Under the pieces are notes generated by a model that had not been told where the DNA came from, ran no database searches, and saw only the letters and a program-made list of their open reading frames with translations. From Hyphomicrobiales bacterium (GTDB taxonomy: Bacteria > Pseudomonadota > Alphaproteobacteria > Rhizobiales > Beijerinckiaceae): 64,000 bases of DNA. Below are positions 1 through 8,250 of the stretch, piece by piece (the first letter of the stretch is position 1; each line of letters begins with the position of its first letter). A program made the translations under genes and the position numbers. The stretch lies in NCBI GenBank assembly GCA_947455025.1, contig CANGLU010000004.1, positions 1-64,000 of the forward strand, read 5' to 3'.

Positions 1-139
1 AAAAGGAACGGCGTTCGATGAAATCACACCACAACGAATTAAACTCGTTCAAGATCGCTTGAATAGTCGACCAAGACGTGTCTTAAATTACCACACACCA
101 AACGAAGCGTTCACCGCTCTCGTTGCATTAGATCCTTGA
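1..139 (+). CDS. IS30-family transposase, C-terminal fragment (cut by window edge)
   Basis: An open frame enters from the left edge and stops at a TGA ending at 139. Its 45 residues read like the end of an IS30-family DDE transposase: an opening KGTAFDEIT, then LNSRPRRVLNYHTPNEAF, which matches the family's 'LN-RPRK-LGY-TP-E-F' tail. The catalytic core lies outside the window, so it is unknown whether the enzyme is intact. Only 37 bases separate its stop from the stop of the convergent ExoR-like gene, so the right end of the element must lie in that gap or inside the neighbour's 3' end. No terminal inverted repeat could be recognised. The family call rests on the C-terminal motif only. Confidence 0.75.
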   Translation, partial: KGTAFDEITPQRIKLVQDRLNSRPRRVLNYHTPNEAFTALVALDP

Positions 140-176
140 GACCGCCATAAATTTAATGGGCTTATCTTCGAAAAGG
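1..176 (+). mobile_element. right end of a probable IS30-type insertion sequence
   Basis: Inferred from the transposase tail that ends at 139. The element boundary is not visible. The 37 bases before the next gene contain no obvious inverted repeat, and the left end is outside the window. Confidence 0.45.
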
Positions 177-194
177 CTATTTTGCGCGCCTTTT
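171..194 (-). terminator. hairpin at the end of the exoR-like gene
   Basis: AAAAGGC at 171-177 pairs with GCCTTTT at 188-194 (7 bp, 10-nt loop). Read on the minus strand it spans the last codons and stop of the ExoR-like gene and ends in TTTT, which suits a weak intrinsic terminator. The U tract is short, so function is inferred. Confidence 0.4.
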
Positions 195-1199
195 CCGCTG
201 AGCAAGATACGCGTTTGCGGCTAAACGATCTGTATCGGTTGCTTCCGACAACGCGGCATCATTCGCTTCGATGATCCAACTTTCACTAACAGGATCAGCG
301 GCATCGCTTGCAAAATTTAGCCACATGAGCCCGCGTGCCCTCTGTTTGGCACCAACTTCACCGTTGAACAACAGCTTACCCAGCTCGGCCTGCGCCAATC
401 GATTACCCTTCTCTGCCGATAAATTGAGCCAGCGAAGCGCCTGTTTCGTGTCTTTAGCCCCGCCAATTCCATCTAAATATAAGCGAGCTAATACAAGTTG
501 AGCTTCAGGATCGCCAAAATAACTCGCTGAATAAGCAAACATTTCCCGTGCCTTTACAGGATTGGCTTTGACCGAGCTATTTGGAATGCCATTCAGATAA
601 TAGGAGCCAAGAGCAATAAAGGCGGAAGATACAAAAGGAGCTGTTGGAGATTCCGGCGCCTCATCCGCGTGCCGATCGCATACTTGAGAAAAATTCTCAA
701 ATGCGCGTAGCTCGTCGCGCGGAACGCCGTCTCCCTCGGCATACATCCGCGCCAATTTCCACTGCGCCGGCGCATGCCCCTGATCAGCCGCATAAGATAG
801 TGACTTAACGGCGTCTTCTTTATTGCCTGCTAGATAAGACCGAATGGCGTCCCGTGTGGCATCAACAACCCCACCGATCGCCTTCAGAGGCGCATTGGCA
901 ACATCCAAAACGCCGTTTCCCTTGTCAGTTTGCTTATTATCGGATGTTTCGTCTGGCAATTCTTCCGTATGCCGATCTTTGTCATCGTCCACTATTGGCG
1001 GCGTTTGCGAGCCTGAAATCGGCGCCGCGGCATTTCGCTTTACTCCCGCTTCACGTTCAGTCGACGGAGCATCAAGTGAAAATGCGGAGTTTATGAAAAG
1101 GAAAAGAGCAAAAAAGCTCAACAGGCCCTTGATCAAAGTCGATTGGTCAACCCGATGGATCTGCATCAAATATTTTTTCACCTGATTGCCCGGGCCCAT
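177..1199 (-). CDS. exoR: ExoR-like periplasmic Sel1-repeat protein
   Basis: A 340-residue exported protein. A hydrophobic stretch at about residues 24-41, ending near AFS, looks like a Sec signal peptide. A low-complexity linker follows, and then Sel1-type helical repeats from about residue 115 to 300, with motifs such as APAQWKLARMYAEGDGV, PEAQLVLARLYLDGIGG and RLAQAELGKLLFNG. The repeat spacing and wording resemble rhizobial ExoR. In Sinorhizobium and Agrobacterium, ExoR binds the sensor ExoS in the periplasm and restrains the ExoS-ChvI system that controls exopolysaccharide and motility. That role is inferred here; no exoS or chvI gene is in the window. Start: the ATG at 1199 is the longest. 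The ATG at 1166 gives a tidier signal peptide and has AGGTGA 11 nt upstream. It could instead be a generic Sel1 protein. Confidence 0.7.
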   Translation of the reverse strand: MGPGNQVKKYLMQIHRVDQSTLIKGLLSFFALFLFINSAFSLDAPSTEREAGVKRNAAAPISGSQTPPIVDDDKDRHTEELPDETSDNKQTDKGNGVLDVANAPLKAIGGVVDATRDAIRSYLAGNKEDAVKSLSYAADQGHAPAQWKLARMYAEGDGVPRDELRAFENFSQVCDRHADEAPESPTAPFVSSAFIALGSYYLNGIPNSSVKANPVKAREMFAYSASYFGDPEAQLVLARLYLDGIGGAKDTKQALRWLNLSAEKGNRLAQAELGKLLFNGEVGAKQRARGLMWLNFASDAADPVSESWIIEANDAALSEATDTDRLAANAYLAQRKRRAK

Positions 1200-1428
1200 T
1201 TCCTGTTCCAGATGAGATAAAACTGATCCGGAATAAACTCATTTTAGTAAGCCAAAATCGAATTATTTCTTAAGCTTAATCAAGGCTCATATTGTGGCCG
1301 ATTTTCGACAATGGGGGCGAAATTGTTAGATGCCCCGCTTCATTCCACCGGACTGTTGCTTTTTCGTCACACTCTTTTGACGCCACTAGGCCTTTTCATT
1401 CACATTCATTTCTTAGATATTGCGAACA

Positions 1429-2748
1429 ATGTTTTCGAATTCCAAATCTGCGTCAGAATCTGACCGATTACGCCATGGTGGCGTTCGGTTTGATCGTAAT
1501 TGGCCAATTTGGCGAAGGATTTTAGCATTTTTTGGTCCGGGCTATTTGGTGGCGGTCGGCTATATGGATCCAGGTAACTGGGCCACCTCGCTCGCTGGCG
1601 GCTCGAAATATGGCTATCTGCTATTGTCAGTTGTGCTCATTTCGAGCCTAATGGCTGTTATCCTACAATCGCTTGCGGCAAGATTAGCAGTAGCGACGTC
1701 GCGCGATTTAGCCGAAATTTGCCGCGATATCTTTCCAAAATATACAAATTACGGCCTTTGGGTGATGGCTGAGCTCGCTATCATAGCGACGGATATAGCG
1801 GAAGTGATCGGCACGGCCATTGGGTTAGAATTGCTATTTGGATTTCCGCTCACCGTTGGAATCGCTATTACGACCCTCGACGCCCTGCTCCTAATTGCAT
1901 TGCAACGATTTGGATTTCGAACGATCGAAGCCCTCATTATCGGCATTCTAGCCATAATCGCGATCTGTTTCACAATTGAACTGGTATTGGCGCGGCCTGA
2001 TTGGGGCGCCGTCTTGGCCAATCTCCTTCCTAAGCAGGAGATTATTACGGACCCAAATATGCTCTATTTGGCCCTCGGCATCCTCGGCGCAACCGTTATG
2101 CCCCATAATCTCTATTTGCATTCGAGCATCGTACAGACCCGACCTCTAGGCACATCAGCACGCGACCGCCGGGAAAGCTTGACCTTTGCAACGCTCGATT
2201 CAACGCTGGCTTTGGCCTTCGCCTTTCTTATCAATGCGGCGATTATTATTCTGGCGGCCGCCAGTTTTCATGCTTCGGGTAGAACCGATGTCGTCGAATT
2301 ATCGGATGCCTATTCTCTTCTTTCTCCGCTTTTAGGCAGTCAATTAGCCCCCACCCTCTTTGCCATTGCGCTGATCGCGTGCGGCCTAAATGCCACCGTT
2401 ACAGCAACATTGGCCGGTCAGATTGTGATGGAAGGCTTCCTCGGCCTAAAATTTTCACCTATTATCAGACGTTTAGCGACCCGCTTACTTGCCGTCGTCC
2501 CCGCTGCGTGGGTTGCCATTGCCTATGGAGACCAGGGAGCAACCAGTCTGTTGGTCTTCAGCCAAGTTGCACTGAGCTTGCAACTTCCCTTTGCCGTCAT
2601 ACCTTTGGTTGTCTTTACAGCTCAAAGTCAGCGAATGGGGGCCCTCGTTGCGCCGCGTTGGCTCACCGGTTTAGCGGCGGTCATTGCCCTCACAATTGTC
2701 ATTTTAAATGGCATTTTGGTGCTGAACCTGACCTTTTTAAGGCAATAG
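1429..2748 (+). CDS. mntH: Nramp-family divalent metal transporter (MntH-like)
   Basis: A 439-residue polytopic inner-membrane protein with about 11 hydrophobic segments. It carries both metal-binding signatures of the Nramp family: DPGN in TM1 (about residues 47-50) and MPHNLYLHS in TM6 (about 222-230). These make proton-coupled uptake of Mn2+ or Fe2+ the likely role. The longest frame opens with TTG at 1420; the ATG at 1429 is preferred, although no clear Shine-Dalgarno is visible for either. The gene is divergent from the ExoR-like gene across a 229-bp intergenic region that must hold both promoters. No MntR, Mur or Fur box was recognised. Family assignment is firm; the metal actually carried is inferred. 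Confidence 0.9.
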   Translation: MFSNSKSASESDRLRHGGVRFDRNWPIWRRILAFFGPGYLVAVGYMDPGNWATSLAGGSKYGYLLLSVVLISSLMAVILQSLAARLAVATSRDLAEICRDIFPKYTNYGLWVMAELAIIATDIAEVIGTAIGLELLFGFPLTVGIAITTLDALLLIALQRFGFRTIEALIIGILAIIAICFTIELVLARPDWGAVLANLLPKQEIITDPNMLYLALGILGATVMPHNLYLHSSIVQTRPLGTSARDRRESLTFATLDSTLALAFAFLINAAIIILAAASFHASGRTDVVELSDAYSLLSPLLGSQLAPTLFAIALIACGLNATVTATLAGQIVMEGFLGLKFSPIIRRLATRLLAVVPAAWVAIAYGDQGATSLLVFSQVALSLQLPFAVIPLVVFTAQSQRMGALVAPRWLTGLAAVIALTIVILNGILVLNLTFLRQ

Positions 2749-2880
2749 CCCTTGCAATTCTAAGCCGTTGGCTCTATCCAGCAGCTCTTCATGCGGTCGT
2801 TTGGCCGGTGGCTGAAAGGAAAGTCCGTTTAATCGGATAGGATTTTAAATAGTCCATTTCCCTTGTCTCCGCCTTCGATA

Positions 2881-2916
2881 CCTTCCGTTTCGGGCCTTTC
2901 CTAAAGGCTCGGAGGG
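2881..2916 (+). promoter_or_regulatory. structured leader upstream of rpsF (possible S6:S18 binding element)
   Basis: Two stacked helices can form: CCTTCCG at 2881-2887 with CGGAGGG at 2910-2916, and inside it GCCTTT at 2894-2899 with AAAGGC at 2903-2908 around a 3-nt loop. A 6-nt bulge (TTTCGG) lies on the 5' side against one base on the 3' side. Leaders of rpsF operons in many bacteria carry a hairpin with an asymmetric bulge that binds the S6:S18 complex and feeds back on the operon. Position and shape fit, but whether the conserved bulge bases match was not established. No U run follows, so it is not a terminator. Confidence 0.4.
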
Positions 2917-2956
2917 CTTGGCGCCAAAAGGCCGCGCAACAGGAAAGGACGAAGGC

Positions 2957-3442
2957 ATGGCTCTTTATGAGCACGTGATCCTTGTGCGTCAGGATGTGAC
3001 GTCACAACAGGTCGATACCATTAATGAACAATATAAAGGCTTGATCGAAGCCGCTGGCGGCAAGGTCACAAAAACGGAATATTGGGGCGTCAAAACCCTC
3101 GCTTTCCGGATCAAAAAGAACCGTAAGGCCCATTTTACGCTTCTCAACATTGACGCCCCTCATCAGGCGGTGGCGGAAGTTGAGCGTCTGGAAGCCATTA
3201 GCGAAGACGTCATCCGCTCCCTCACCATCAAGGTTGAGGAATTGGAAGAAGCTCCTTCGGCAATGTTGCAAAAGCGTGACCGTGACGAAGACCGTACCGA
3301 TCGTCCAAGTGGCGGTCGTGGCTTTGGTGGCGGCGGTGGTCGCTTTGGTGGCGGCGCAGGCGGCGGCTTTGGTGGTGGTTCGGGCCGTGGCCCACGTCCA
3401 CCCCGTCGTGACGATGTAACTGGTGAAGAGGAGAGCTTCTGA
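2957..3442 (+). CDS. rpsF: 30S ribosomal protein S6
   Basis: S6 of the small ribosomal subunit platform, partner of S18. 161 residues; the conserved fold covers about residues 1-100 (start [14 protein letters not shown], with [19 protein letters not shown] in the middle). The start is the ATG at 2957, preceded by AGGAAAGGA; a longer frame from 2918 adds 13 residues unlike S6. The C-terminus is unusual: about residues 119-148 are almost only Gly with scattered Arg and Phe, followed by an acidic end. Extended charged tails are common in alphaproteobacterial S6, but this RGG-like, glycine-rich form stands out. The TGA overlaps the ATG of rpsR by one base, so the two are translationally coupled. 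Confidence 0.97.
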   Translation: MALYEHVILVRQDVTSQQVDTINEQYKGLIEAAGGKVTKTEYWGVKTLAFRIKKNRKAHFTLLNIDAPHQAVAEVERLEAISEDVIRSLTIKVEELEEAPSAMLQKRDRDEDRTDRPSGGRGFGGGGGRFGGGAGGGFGGGSGRGPRPPRRDDVTGEEESF

Positions 3443-3699
3443 TGTCGACAGCTGAATCCGCAAGCTCCGGCGCTCCACGCCGTCCTTTTTATCGTCGTCG
3501 CAAGTCTTGCCCATTTACCGGGCCAAATGCGCCAAAGATCGATTATAAGGACACACGTCTTCTTTCACGTTACATTTCAGAGCGTGGCAAGATCGTTCCG
3601 TCCCGTATTACGGCCGTATCGGCGAAAAAGCAGCGTGAACTCGCTCAGGCAATTAAGCGCGCTCGCTTCTTAGGCCTACTGCCTTACGTGATCGCGTAA
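3442..3699 (+). CDS. rpsR: 30S ribosomal protein S18
   Basis: S18, 85 residues, the usual length. It binds S6 and 16S rRNA on the platform. The family core is clear: YRRRKSCPF, then [19 protein letters not shown], and the basic end [21 protein letters not shown]. The start codon overlaps the rpsF stop (TGATG). It is followed by a DUF2232 membrane protein and rplI, the standard order in this lineage. Confidence 0.98.
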   Translation: MSTAESASSGAPRRPFYRRRKSCPFTGPNAPKIDYKDTRLLSRYISERGKIVPSRITAVSAKKQRELAQAIKRARFLGLLPYVIA

Positions 3700-3713
3700 T
3701 CATAAAGAATATC

Positions 3714-3739
3714 TCCCGGGGTCAATTCAGATCCCGGGA
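3714..3739 (+). repeat. hairpin after rpsR without U tract
   Basis: TCCCGGG at 3714-3720 pairs perfectly with CCCGGGA at 3733-3739 around a 12-nt loop. No run of T follows, so it is not a standard intrinsic terminator. It may protect the rpsF-rpsR mRNA 3' end or reduce read-through into the membrane-protein gene and rplI; this is inference. Confidence 0.45.
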
Positions 3740-3836
3740 ATTCCATTTGGTCAACCGGCTCCAGTGAGCCGGACGGGTTGGGGCGGAATATCCGTCTCTA
3801 ACCGCCCCTTCAATGGGTTTGCGGGACAGCTGGACG

Positions 3837-4811
3837 ATGAAACTGGTAAATTTAGCATTTGGAGCTGGATGCGGCGCGGTTTCTGCGTTGCTTTTTGCCG
3901 TCATTTCGACTGCCTCCCCGCTCGCATTTCCACTTTACCTCATTGCACCCTTGCCGATTTTGATCGCCACATTGGGCTTCACCCAACAAGCCGGGCTTGC
4001 CGCGACATTCATAGCGTCTATCGCCACAGCGCTTATATTTTCGCCCCTCGCCGGGCTTATTCACGCGGTTTCTATCAGTCTACCCTCATGGTTTATCGGC
4101 TATCTCGCATTATTGGCGCGACCGACGGAAGGCGCCGACAATGACAATCATGTGGAATGGTACCCGTTAGGTCGGCTGCTCTTGTGGAACATCGCCCTAT
4201 CCGCCGCATTGACAATTGCCGGCGTGTGGATGCTCGGAAGCGATTATGCATCCTTTGTTGAAGCCTTTGAAAAACTGCTCAATGAATTGGTGATCTTTGA
4301 ACCAACGATGTTTGCGGGACTGGTCGGGGCAGATACAGCAAGTTCAATTTCAACCATCGCCAATATATTGGCCCTCATTGCCGCACCGATTAGTGCCGCA
4401 ATTAGTACAGCCATCGCGGTATTATTGCTTTATCTTGCAGCGCGTATCGTTAAAGCATCCGATCGTTTGCCACGGCCTTGGCCAGATATAGCGGCTACGG
4501 CAATGCCCAAAGTCGCTTTGCCGATATTTTTTGTCTGCCTAATTCTCGTGGTATTCGGCACTGACTTTATCGGTCTTTTTGGCCGGATTGGCCTTGCTTC
4601 TCTGCTTGTTGGATTTTGCTTACAAGGCCTTGCAGTCCTTCACAGGATAACGAGACCCCTTAAATCACGACGAGTGATGCTGGTCATGATTTATAGCGTT
4701 TTTATTCTGCTCCCCGGGTGGCCTATTCTTGGATTTGCCGCATTGGGAATTGCCGATTTCTGGTTTGATTTTCGATCCAGATTTAACAAGTCACCCACAA
4801 CCCAATCCTAA
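3837..4811 (+). CDS. DUF2232 family membrane protein
   Basis: A 324-residue integral membrane protein with roughly eight hydrophobic segments (examples: [49 protein letters not shown]). DUF2232 proteins sit between rpsR and rplI in many alphaproteobacteria, and both position and topology agree. The biochemical function of the family is not known to me; it is probably not ribosomal despite the location. The ATG at 3837 is preferred because it starts directly before the first membrane segment; an in-frame ATG at 3813 would add eight polar residues. The gene ends 37 bp before rplI. Confidence 0.8.
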   Translation: MKLVNLAFGAGCGAVSALLFAVISTASPLAFPLYLIAPLPILIATLGFTQQAGLAATFIASIATALIFSPLAGLIHAVSISLPSWFIGYLALLARPTEGADNDNHVEWYPLGRLLLWNIALSAALTIAGVWMLGSDYASFVEAFEKLLNELVIFEPTMFAGLVGADTASSISTIANILALIAAPISAAISTAIAVLLLYLAARIVKASDRLPRPWPDIAATAMPKVALPIFFVCLILVVFGTDFIGLFGRIGLASLLVGFCLQGLAVLHRITRPLKSRRVMLVMIYSVFILLPGWPILGFAALGIADFWFDFRSRFNKSPTTQS

Positions 4812-4848
4812 CCTTACAATTTTCTACCAACTTACTAAGGAGATACCA

Positions 4849-5409
4849 ATGCAAGTCGTATTATTGGAACGCGTACCAAATCTTGGACAAATGGGCGATG
4901 TTGTTCGCGTAAAGGACGGTTACGCCCGCAACTTCCTGCTCCCTCGCCACAAGGCGCTTCGCGCAACGAAGGCCAATCTGGAACATTTCGAGAAGGAACG
5001 GGCTCAGCTCGAAGCGCGCAATTTGGCCGCTAAGTCGGATGCAATGTCGGTTGCTGAAAAGCTCGACGGACAGTCCTTCGTGATCATTCGCCAAGCTGGC
5101 GAAATGGGCCAACTTTATGGCTCAGTTGCGACACGCGATATTTCGGAAGCCATTACGGCGGGCGGTTTCTCCGTTGATCGCAATCAGATCATCTTGAATG
5201 TTCCGATCAAGAACATCGGCATGCACTCGGTGCCTGTCCATCTTCACCCTGAAGTTGACGTCAAGATTAGCGTAAATGTGGCGCGCAGCCATGAAGAAGC
5301 TGAACGTCAGGCTCGTGGCGAAAGCGCAACCGTTCGCGAAGAACTCAACCTTGACGATCTCGGCCTTGAAGTCGGCGCTGCGTTGGCCGAAGCCGGTGGC
5401 GAAGAATAA
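4849..5409 (+). CDS. rplI: 50S ribosomal protein L9
   Basis: L9, 186 residues. The N-terminal rRNA-binding domain begins [19 protein letters not shown] and contains [13 protein letters not shown]; a long connecting helix and the C-terminal domain follow, including [12 protein letters not shown]. The start ATG at 4849 has AAGGAGA six bases upstream. The C-terminus is longer than the roughly 150 residues of E. coli L9 by an acidic, Glu-rich tail (about residues 150-186), as is common in alphaproteobacteria. It ends the ribosomal operon: an intrinsic terminator follows. Confidence 0.98.
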   Translation: MQVVLLERVPNLGQMGDVVRVKDGYARNFLLPRHKALRATKANLEHFEKERAQLEARNLAAKSDAMSVAEKLDGQSFVIIRQAGEMGQLYGSVATRDISEAITAGGFSVDRNQIILNVPIKNIGMHSVPVHLHPEVDVKISVNVARSHEEAERQARGESATVREELNLDDLGLEVGAALAEAGGEE

Positions 5410-5437
5410 AATCTGTTGCTTTTGCAATAAAGTGTTG

Positions 5438-5467
5438 GACCCGGTGCATCGCGCCGGGTCTTTTTCT
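5438..5467 (+). terminator. intrinsic terminator after rplI
   Basis: GACCCGG at 5438-5444 pairs with CCGGGTC at 5454-5460 around a 9-nt loop and is followed immediately by TTTTTCTT. This is a textbook Rho-independent terminator closing the rpsF-rpsR-DUF2232-rplI unit and separating it from dnaB. Confidence 0.9.
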
Positions 5468-5610
5468 TAAAGCAAGCGATTTCTTGTCAAGCTTCAAATT
5501 GCAGCTCGGCCGCGGCTGTGGGGAGTGTGGATAACGGGCATGGGTTAGAATAAAATCCGAATCGGCTGCGGTGAAGCGCTAAGACTGCGGAACCGACACT
5601 GGATACGACC

Positions 5611-7095
5611 ATGGCCCTTGCTCAATCACTCGCCCGTCTTGCTGAAATCGAGACAAATTATCGCGTCCCGCCCAATAATGTTGAGGCGGAACAAGCGTTG
5701 CTTGGCGCAATATTGGTGAACAATGACGCCTATTACCGTGTCTCAGATTTCCTGGAAGCGGCCCATTTCGCCGAGGAAATTCACCGCCGAATTTATGATA
5801 TCGTTCAATCGCTGATCCGGGCTGGCAAACTTGCCACGCCTGTGACCCTAAAGTCATTCGTCGGCGATCAAGACCTCGGTGGCATGACGGTCCCGCAATA
5901 TCTGGCCCGCCTTGCCGCAGAAGCCACCACGGTTATTAATGCCGAGGCGTATGGGCGAACAATATACGACCTCGCAATGCGTCGCCAACTGATCACAATC
6001 GGCGAGGACATGGTGAATGTCGCATTTGATGCGCCGGTTGATGAACATCCTAGAAAGCAGATCGAAGAGGCCGAGCGCCGCCTTTATGAATTGGCTGAAT
6101 CAGGTCGCTACGATGGTGGTTTCCAAAGCTTTTCTGCTGCCCTTAAAACGGCCGTCGACTTGGCTGCAGAAGCTTATAAGCGCGATCGTAAATTATCAGG
6201 TATATCAACGGGACTATCTGACCTCGACCGAATGCTCGGCGGCTTGCAATCGTCCGACCTCGTTATCGTTGCAGGTCGACCAGGTATGGGCAAAACGGCA
6301 CTTGCTACAAATATCGCGTTTAATGTTGCGCGCGCCTATTCACATGACAAAAATCCTGATGGAACGATCAAGCGTTTGGATGGCGGTGTCGTAGGATTCT
6401 TCTCGCTCGAAATGTCCGCGGAACAATTGGCTACCCGTATTATCGCCGAACAGTCGGGTGTCGCCTCGTATAAAATTCGTCGTGGTGAAATCCAAGAGAA
6501 TGAGTTTATGAAAATTGCGGATGCCGCCCGCGAGATGGAACGCATTCCATTTTATATCGACCAAACCGGCGGCATTTCGATTGCTCAATTAACGGCCCGG
6601 GCTCGGCGCTTAAAGCGTCAAAAGGGTCTCGATGTCCTTGTGGTCGACTATTTGCAGCTGCTTTCAGGATCATCCAAAAAGAGTGATAACCGCGTTCAAG
6701 AGCTTACTGAAATTACAACGGGACTTAAGGCACTTGCCAAAGAATTATCGGTGCCCGTCATTGCCCTTTCCCAGCTCTCCCGTCAGGTAGAGCAGCGCGA
6801 TGATAAACGCCCTCAACTTTCTGATTTGCGTGAATCGGGTTCCATCGAGCAGGACGCCGATATCGTCATGTTCGTTTTCCGCGAAGAATATTACCTCAAA
6901 AATAAAGAACCCAAAATGGGTACCGAGGAATATTTCAAATGGCAAAATGAAATGGAGCAAATCCACGGACGCGCTGAAGTTATTATTGGGAAGCAGCGTC
7001 ACGGACCTACCGGTACCGTCGTTATGCAATTCGATGCAGAAGTAACGCGGTTCTCTAATCTTACATCAGACGATCGTTTGCCAGAACGGATGTAA
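5611..7095 (+). CDS. dnaB: replicative DNA helicase DnaB
   Basis: Hexameric 5'-3' helicase of the replication fork, 494 residues. The N-terminal primase-interacting domain (about 20-125) has the typical EAEQALLGAILV. The RecA-like motor follows: Walker A GRPGMGKTA at 222-230, a Walker B region at VLVVDYLQLL, and ALSQLSRQVEQR followed by KRPQLSDLRESGSIEQDAD. No intein is present; the motor motifs are contiguous. The 200 bp between the rplI terminator and the start presumably carry its own promoter. alr follows after 4 bp and is probably co-transcribed. Confidence 0.98.
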   Translation: MALAQSLARLAEIETNYRVPPNNVEAEQALLGAILVNNDAYYRVSDFLEAAHFAEEIHRRIYDIVQSLIRAGKLATPVTLKSFVGDQDLGGMTVPQYLARLAAEATTVINAEAYGRTIYDLAMRRQLITIGEDMVNVAFDAPVDEHPRKQIEEAERRLYELAESGRYDGGFQSFSAALKTAVDLAAEAYKRDRKLSGISTGLSDLDRMLGGLQSSDLVIVAGRPGMGKTALATNIAFNVARAYSHDKNPDGTIKRLDGGVVGFFSLEMSAEQLATRIIAEQSGVASYKIRRGEIQENEFMKIADAAREMERIPFYIDQTGGISIAQLTARARRLKRQKGLDVLVVDYLQLLSGSSKKSDNRVQELTEITTGLKALAKELSVPVIALSQLSRQVEQRDDKRPQLSDLRESGSIEQDADIVMFVFREEYYLKNKEPKMGTEEYFKWQNEMEQIHGRAEVIIGKQRHGPTGTVVMQFDAEVTRFSNLTSDDRLPERM

Positions 7096-7099
7096 TCGA

Positions 7100-8239
7100 A
7101 TGATGACAGCGGATCGCAACCCCTCGATCCCGATTTCCAGTGGTGGCATTTTAACGATCGATCTAAATGCGCTGAAACGGAACTGGCATTTACTCGCGTC
7201 TAAAGTTGGCCCTGCTGCAACGGGCGCAGTGGTAAAAGCGAATGCGTACGGCCTGGGCATCGAAACGGTTGTACCGGCGCTTTTATCGATTGGTTGCCAG
7301 CATTTTTTTGTTGCTCACCTTTCAGAAGCCGAACGTGTTCGCGCTTTAAGTGCAACGGCAGAGATTTTCGTTCTCAACGGTTTCCTACCAGGAAACGGGC
7401 CCATCTATCGAGACCTTAACCTGACACCGGTATTGGGATCGCTGGCGGAAATCCATCATTGGAGGAATTTTTTTGGCGATCATAATGACGCGCCCAGCGC
7501 CGCCTTACATATCGATACGGGTCTCAATCGTTTGGGATTATCTCCATCTGAAGCCGTGACGATTTCACAAGCCAACCTCGATGGTAATTTAGGGTTCTCA
7601 TTGTGCCTTTTAATGAGTCACTTTGTTGAATCTGAAATTGATGGATCAGCAACCACTAAAAGACAAATTGAAGCTTTCGATCAACTTCGTCGAATGTTTC
7701 CGGATATTCCTGCAAGCCTCTGCAATTCTTCCGGTATTTTCTTGTGTACCGAAAGCTATTACAATCTTGTACGTCCAGGATACGCTCTGTATGGCGGCCA
7801 TCCACTATGGTCCAGTCACGATAACCCGATGGAACCTGTAATTCGGCTAGAGGTTCCCATCGTTCAAACGCGGTACATCGGTGTCGGCAAACATGTCGGG
7901 TATGGTGGTTTTTGGACAGCACACCGGCCGACACGACTTGCAACCCTCTCCATCGGCTATGCCGACGGTTTGCCACGTGGGGCTGAAAGTAGCCAAACCA
8001 AAAAAGGTGGCGATGTTTTAATCGGCGGCACAAGATGCGCAATGTTAGGCCGCGTATCGATGGATTTGCTAATCGTAGACGCCACGGATGCACCGGATGA
8101 GGCCTTAAAGCCTGGCTCTTATGCAACGATCATTGGTGATGAACTAACCATCGATGCAGTAGGCGACAGCGCAGGAACGATAGGGTATGACATTCTGGTG
8201 TCTTTGGGCACACGCTATCAGCGTCGTGTGATCGGATAA
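7100..8239 (+). CDS. alr: alanine racemase
   Basis: PLP enzyme that interconverts L- and D-alanine for peptidoglycan, 379 residues. The PLP lysine lies in VVKANAYGLG (K46). The C-terminal beta domain carries GKHVGYGGFW with the catalytic tyrosine region and then LSIGYADGLPR and GRVSMDLL, all typical of Alr. It lies 4 bp after dnaB and 11 bp before radA, so the three likely form one transcript. There is no sign of truncation. Confidence 0.96.
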   Translation: MMTADRNPSIPISSGGILTIDLNALKRNWHLLASKVGPAATGAVVKANAYGLGIETVVPALLSIGCQHFFVAHLSEAERVRALSATAEIFVLNGFLPGNGPIYRDLNLTPVLGSLAEIHHWRNFFGDHNDAPSAALHIDTGLNRLGLSPSEAVTISQANLDGNLGFSLCLLMSHFVESEIDGSATTKRQIEAFDQLRRMFPDIPASLCNSSGIFLCTESYYNLVRPGYALYGGHPLWSSHDNPMEPVIRLEVPIVQTRYIGVGKHVGYGGFWTAHRPTRLATLSIGYADGLPRGAESSQTKKGGDVLIGGTRCAMLGRVSMDLLIVDATDAPDEALKPGSYATIIGDELTIDAVGDSAGTIGYDILVSLGTRYQRRVIG

Positions 8240-8250
8240 TCGGAAATAAT

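Noticed and set aside
3002-3514. 170-residue minus-strand frame across rpsF
   Set aside because: Ala/Thr-rich shadow of the glycine-rich S6 tail on the opposite strand.
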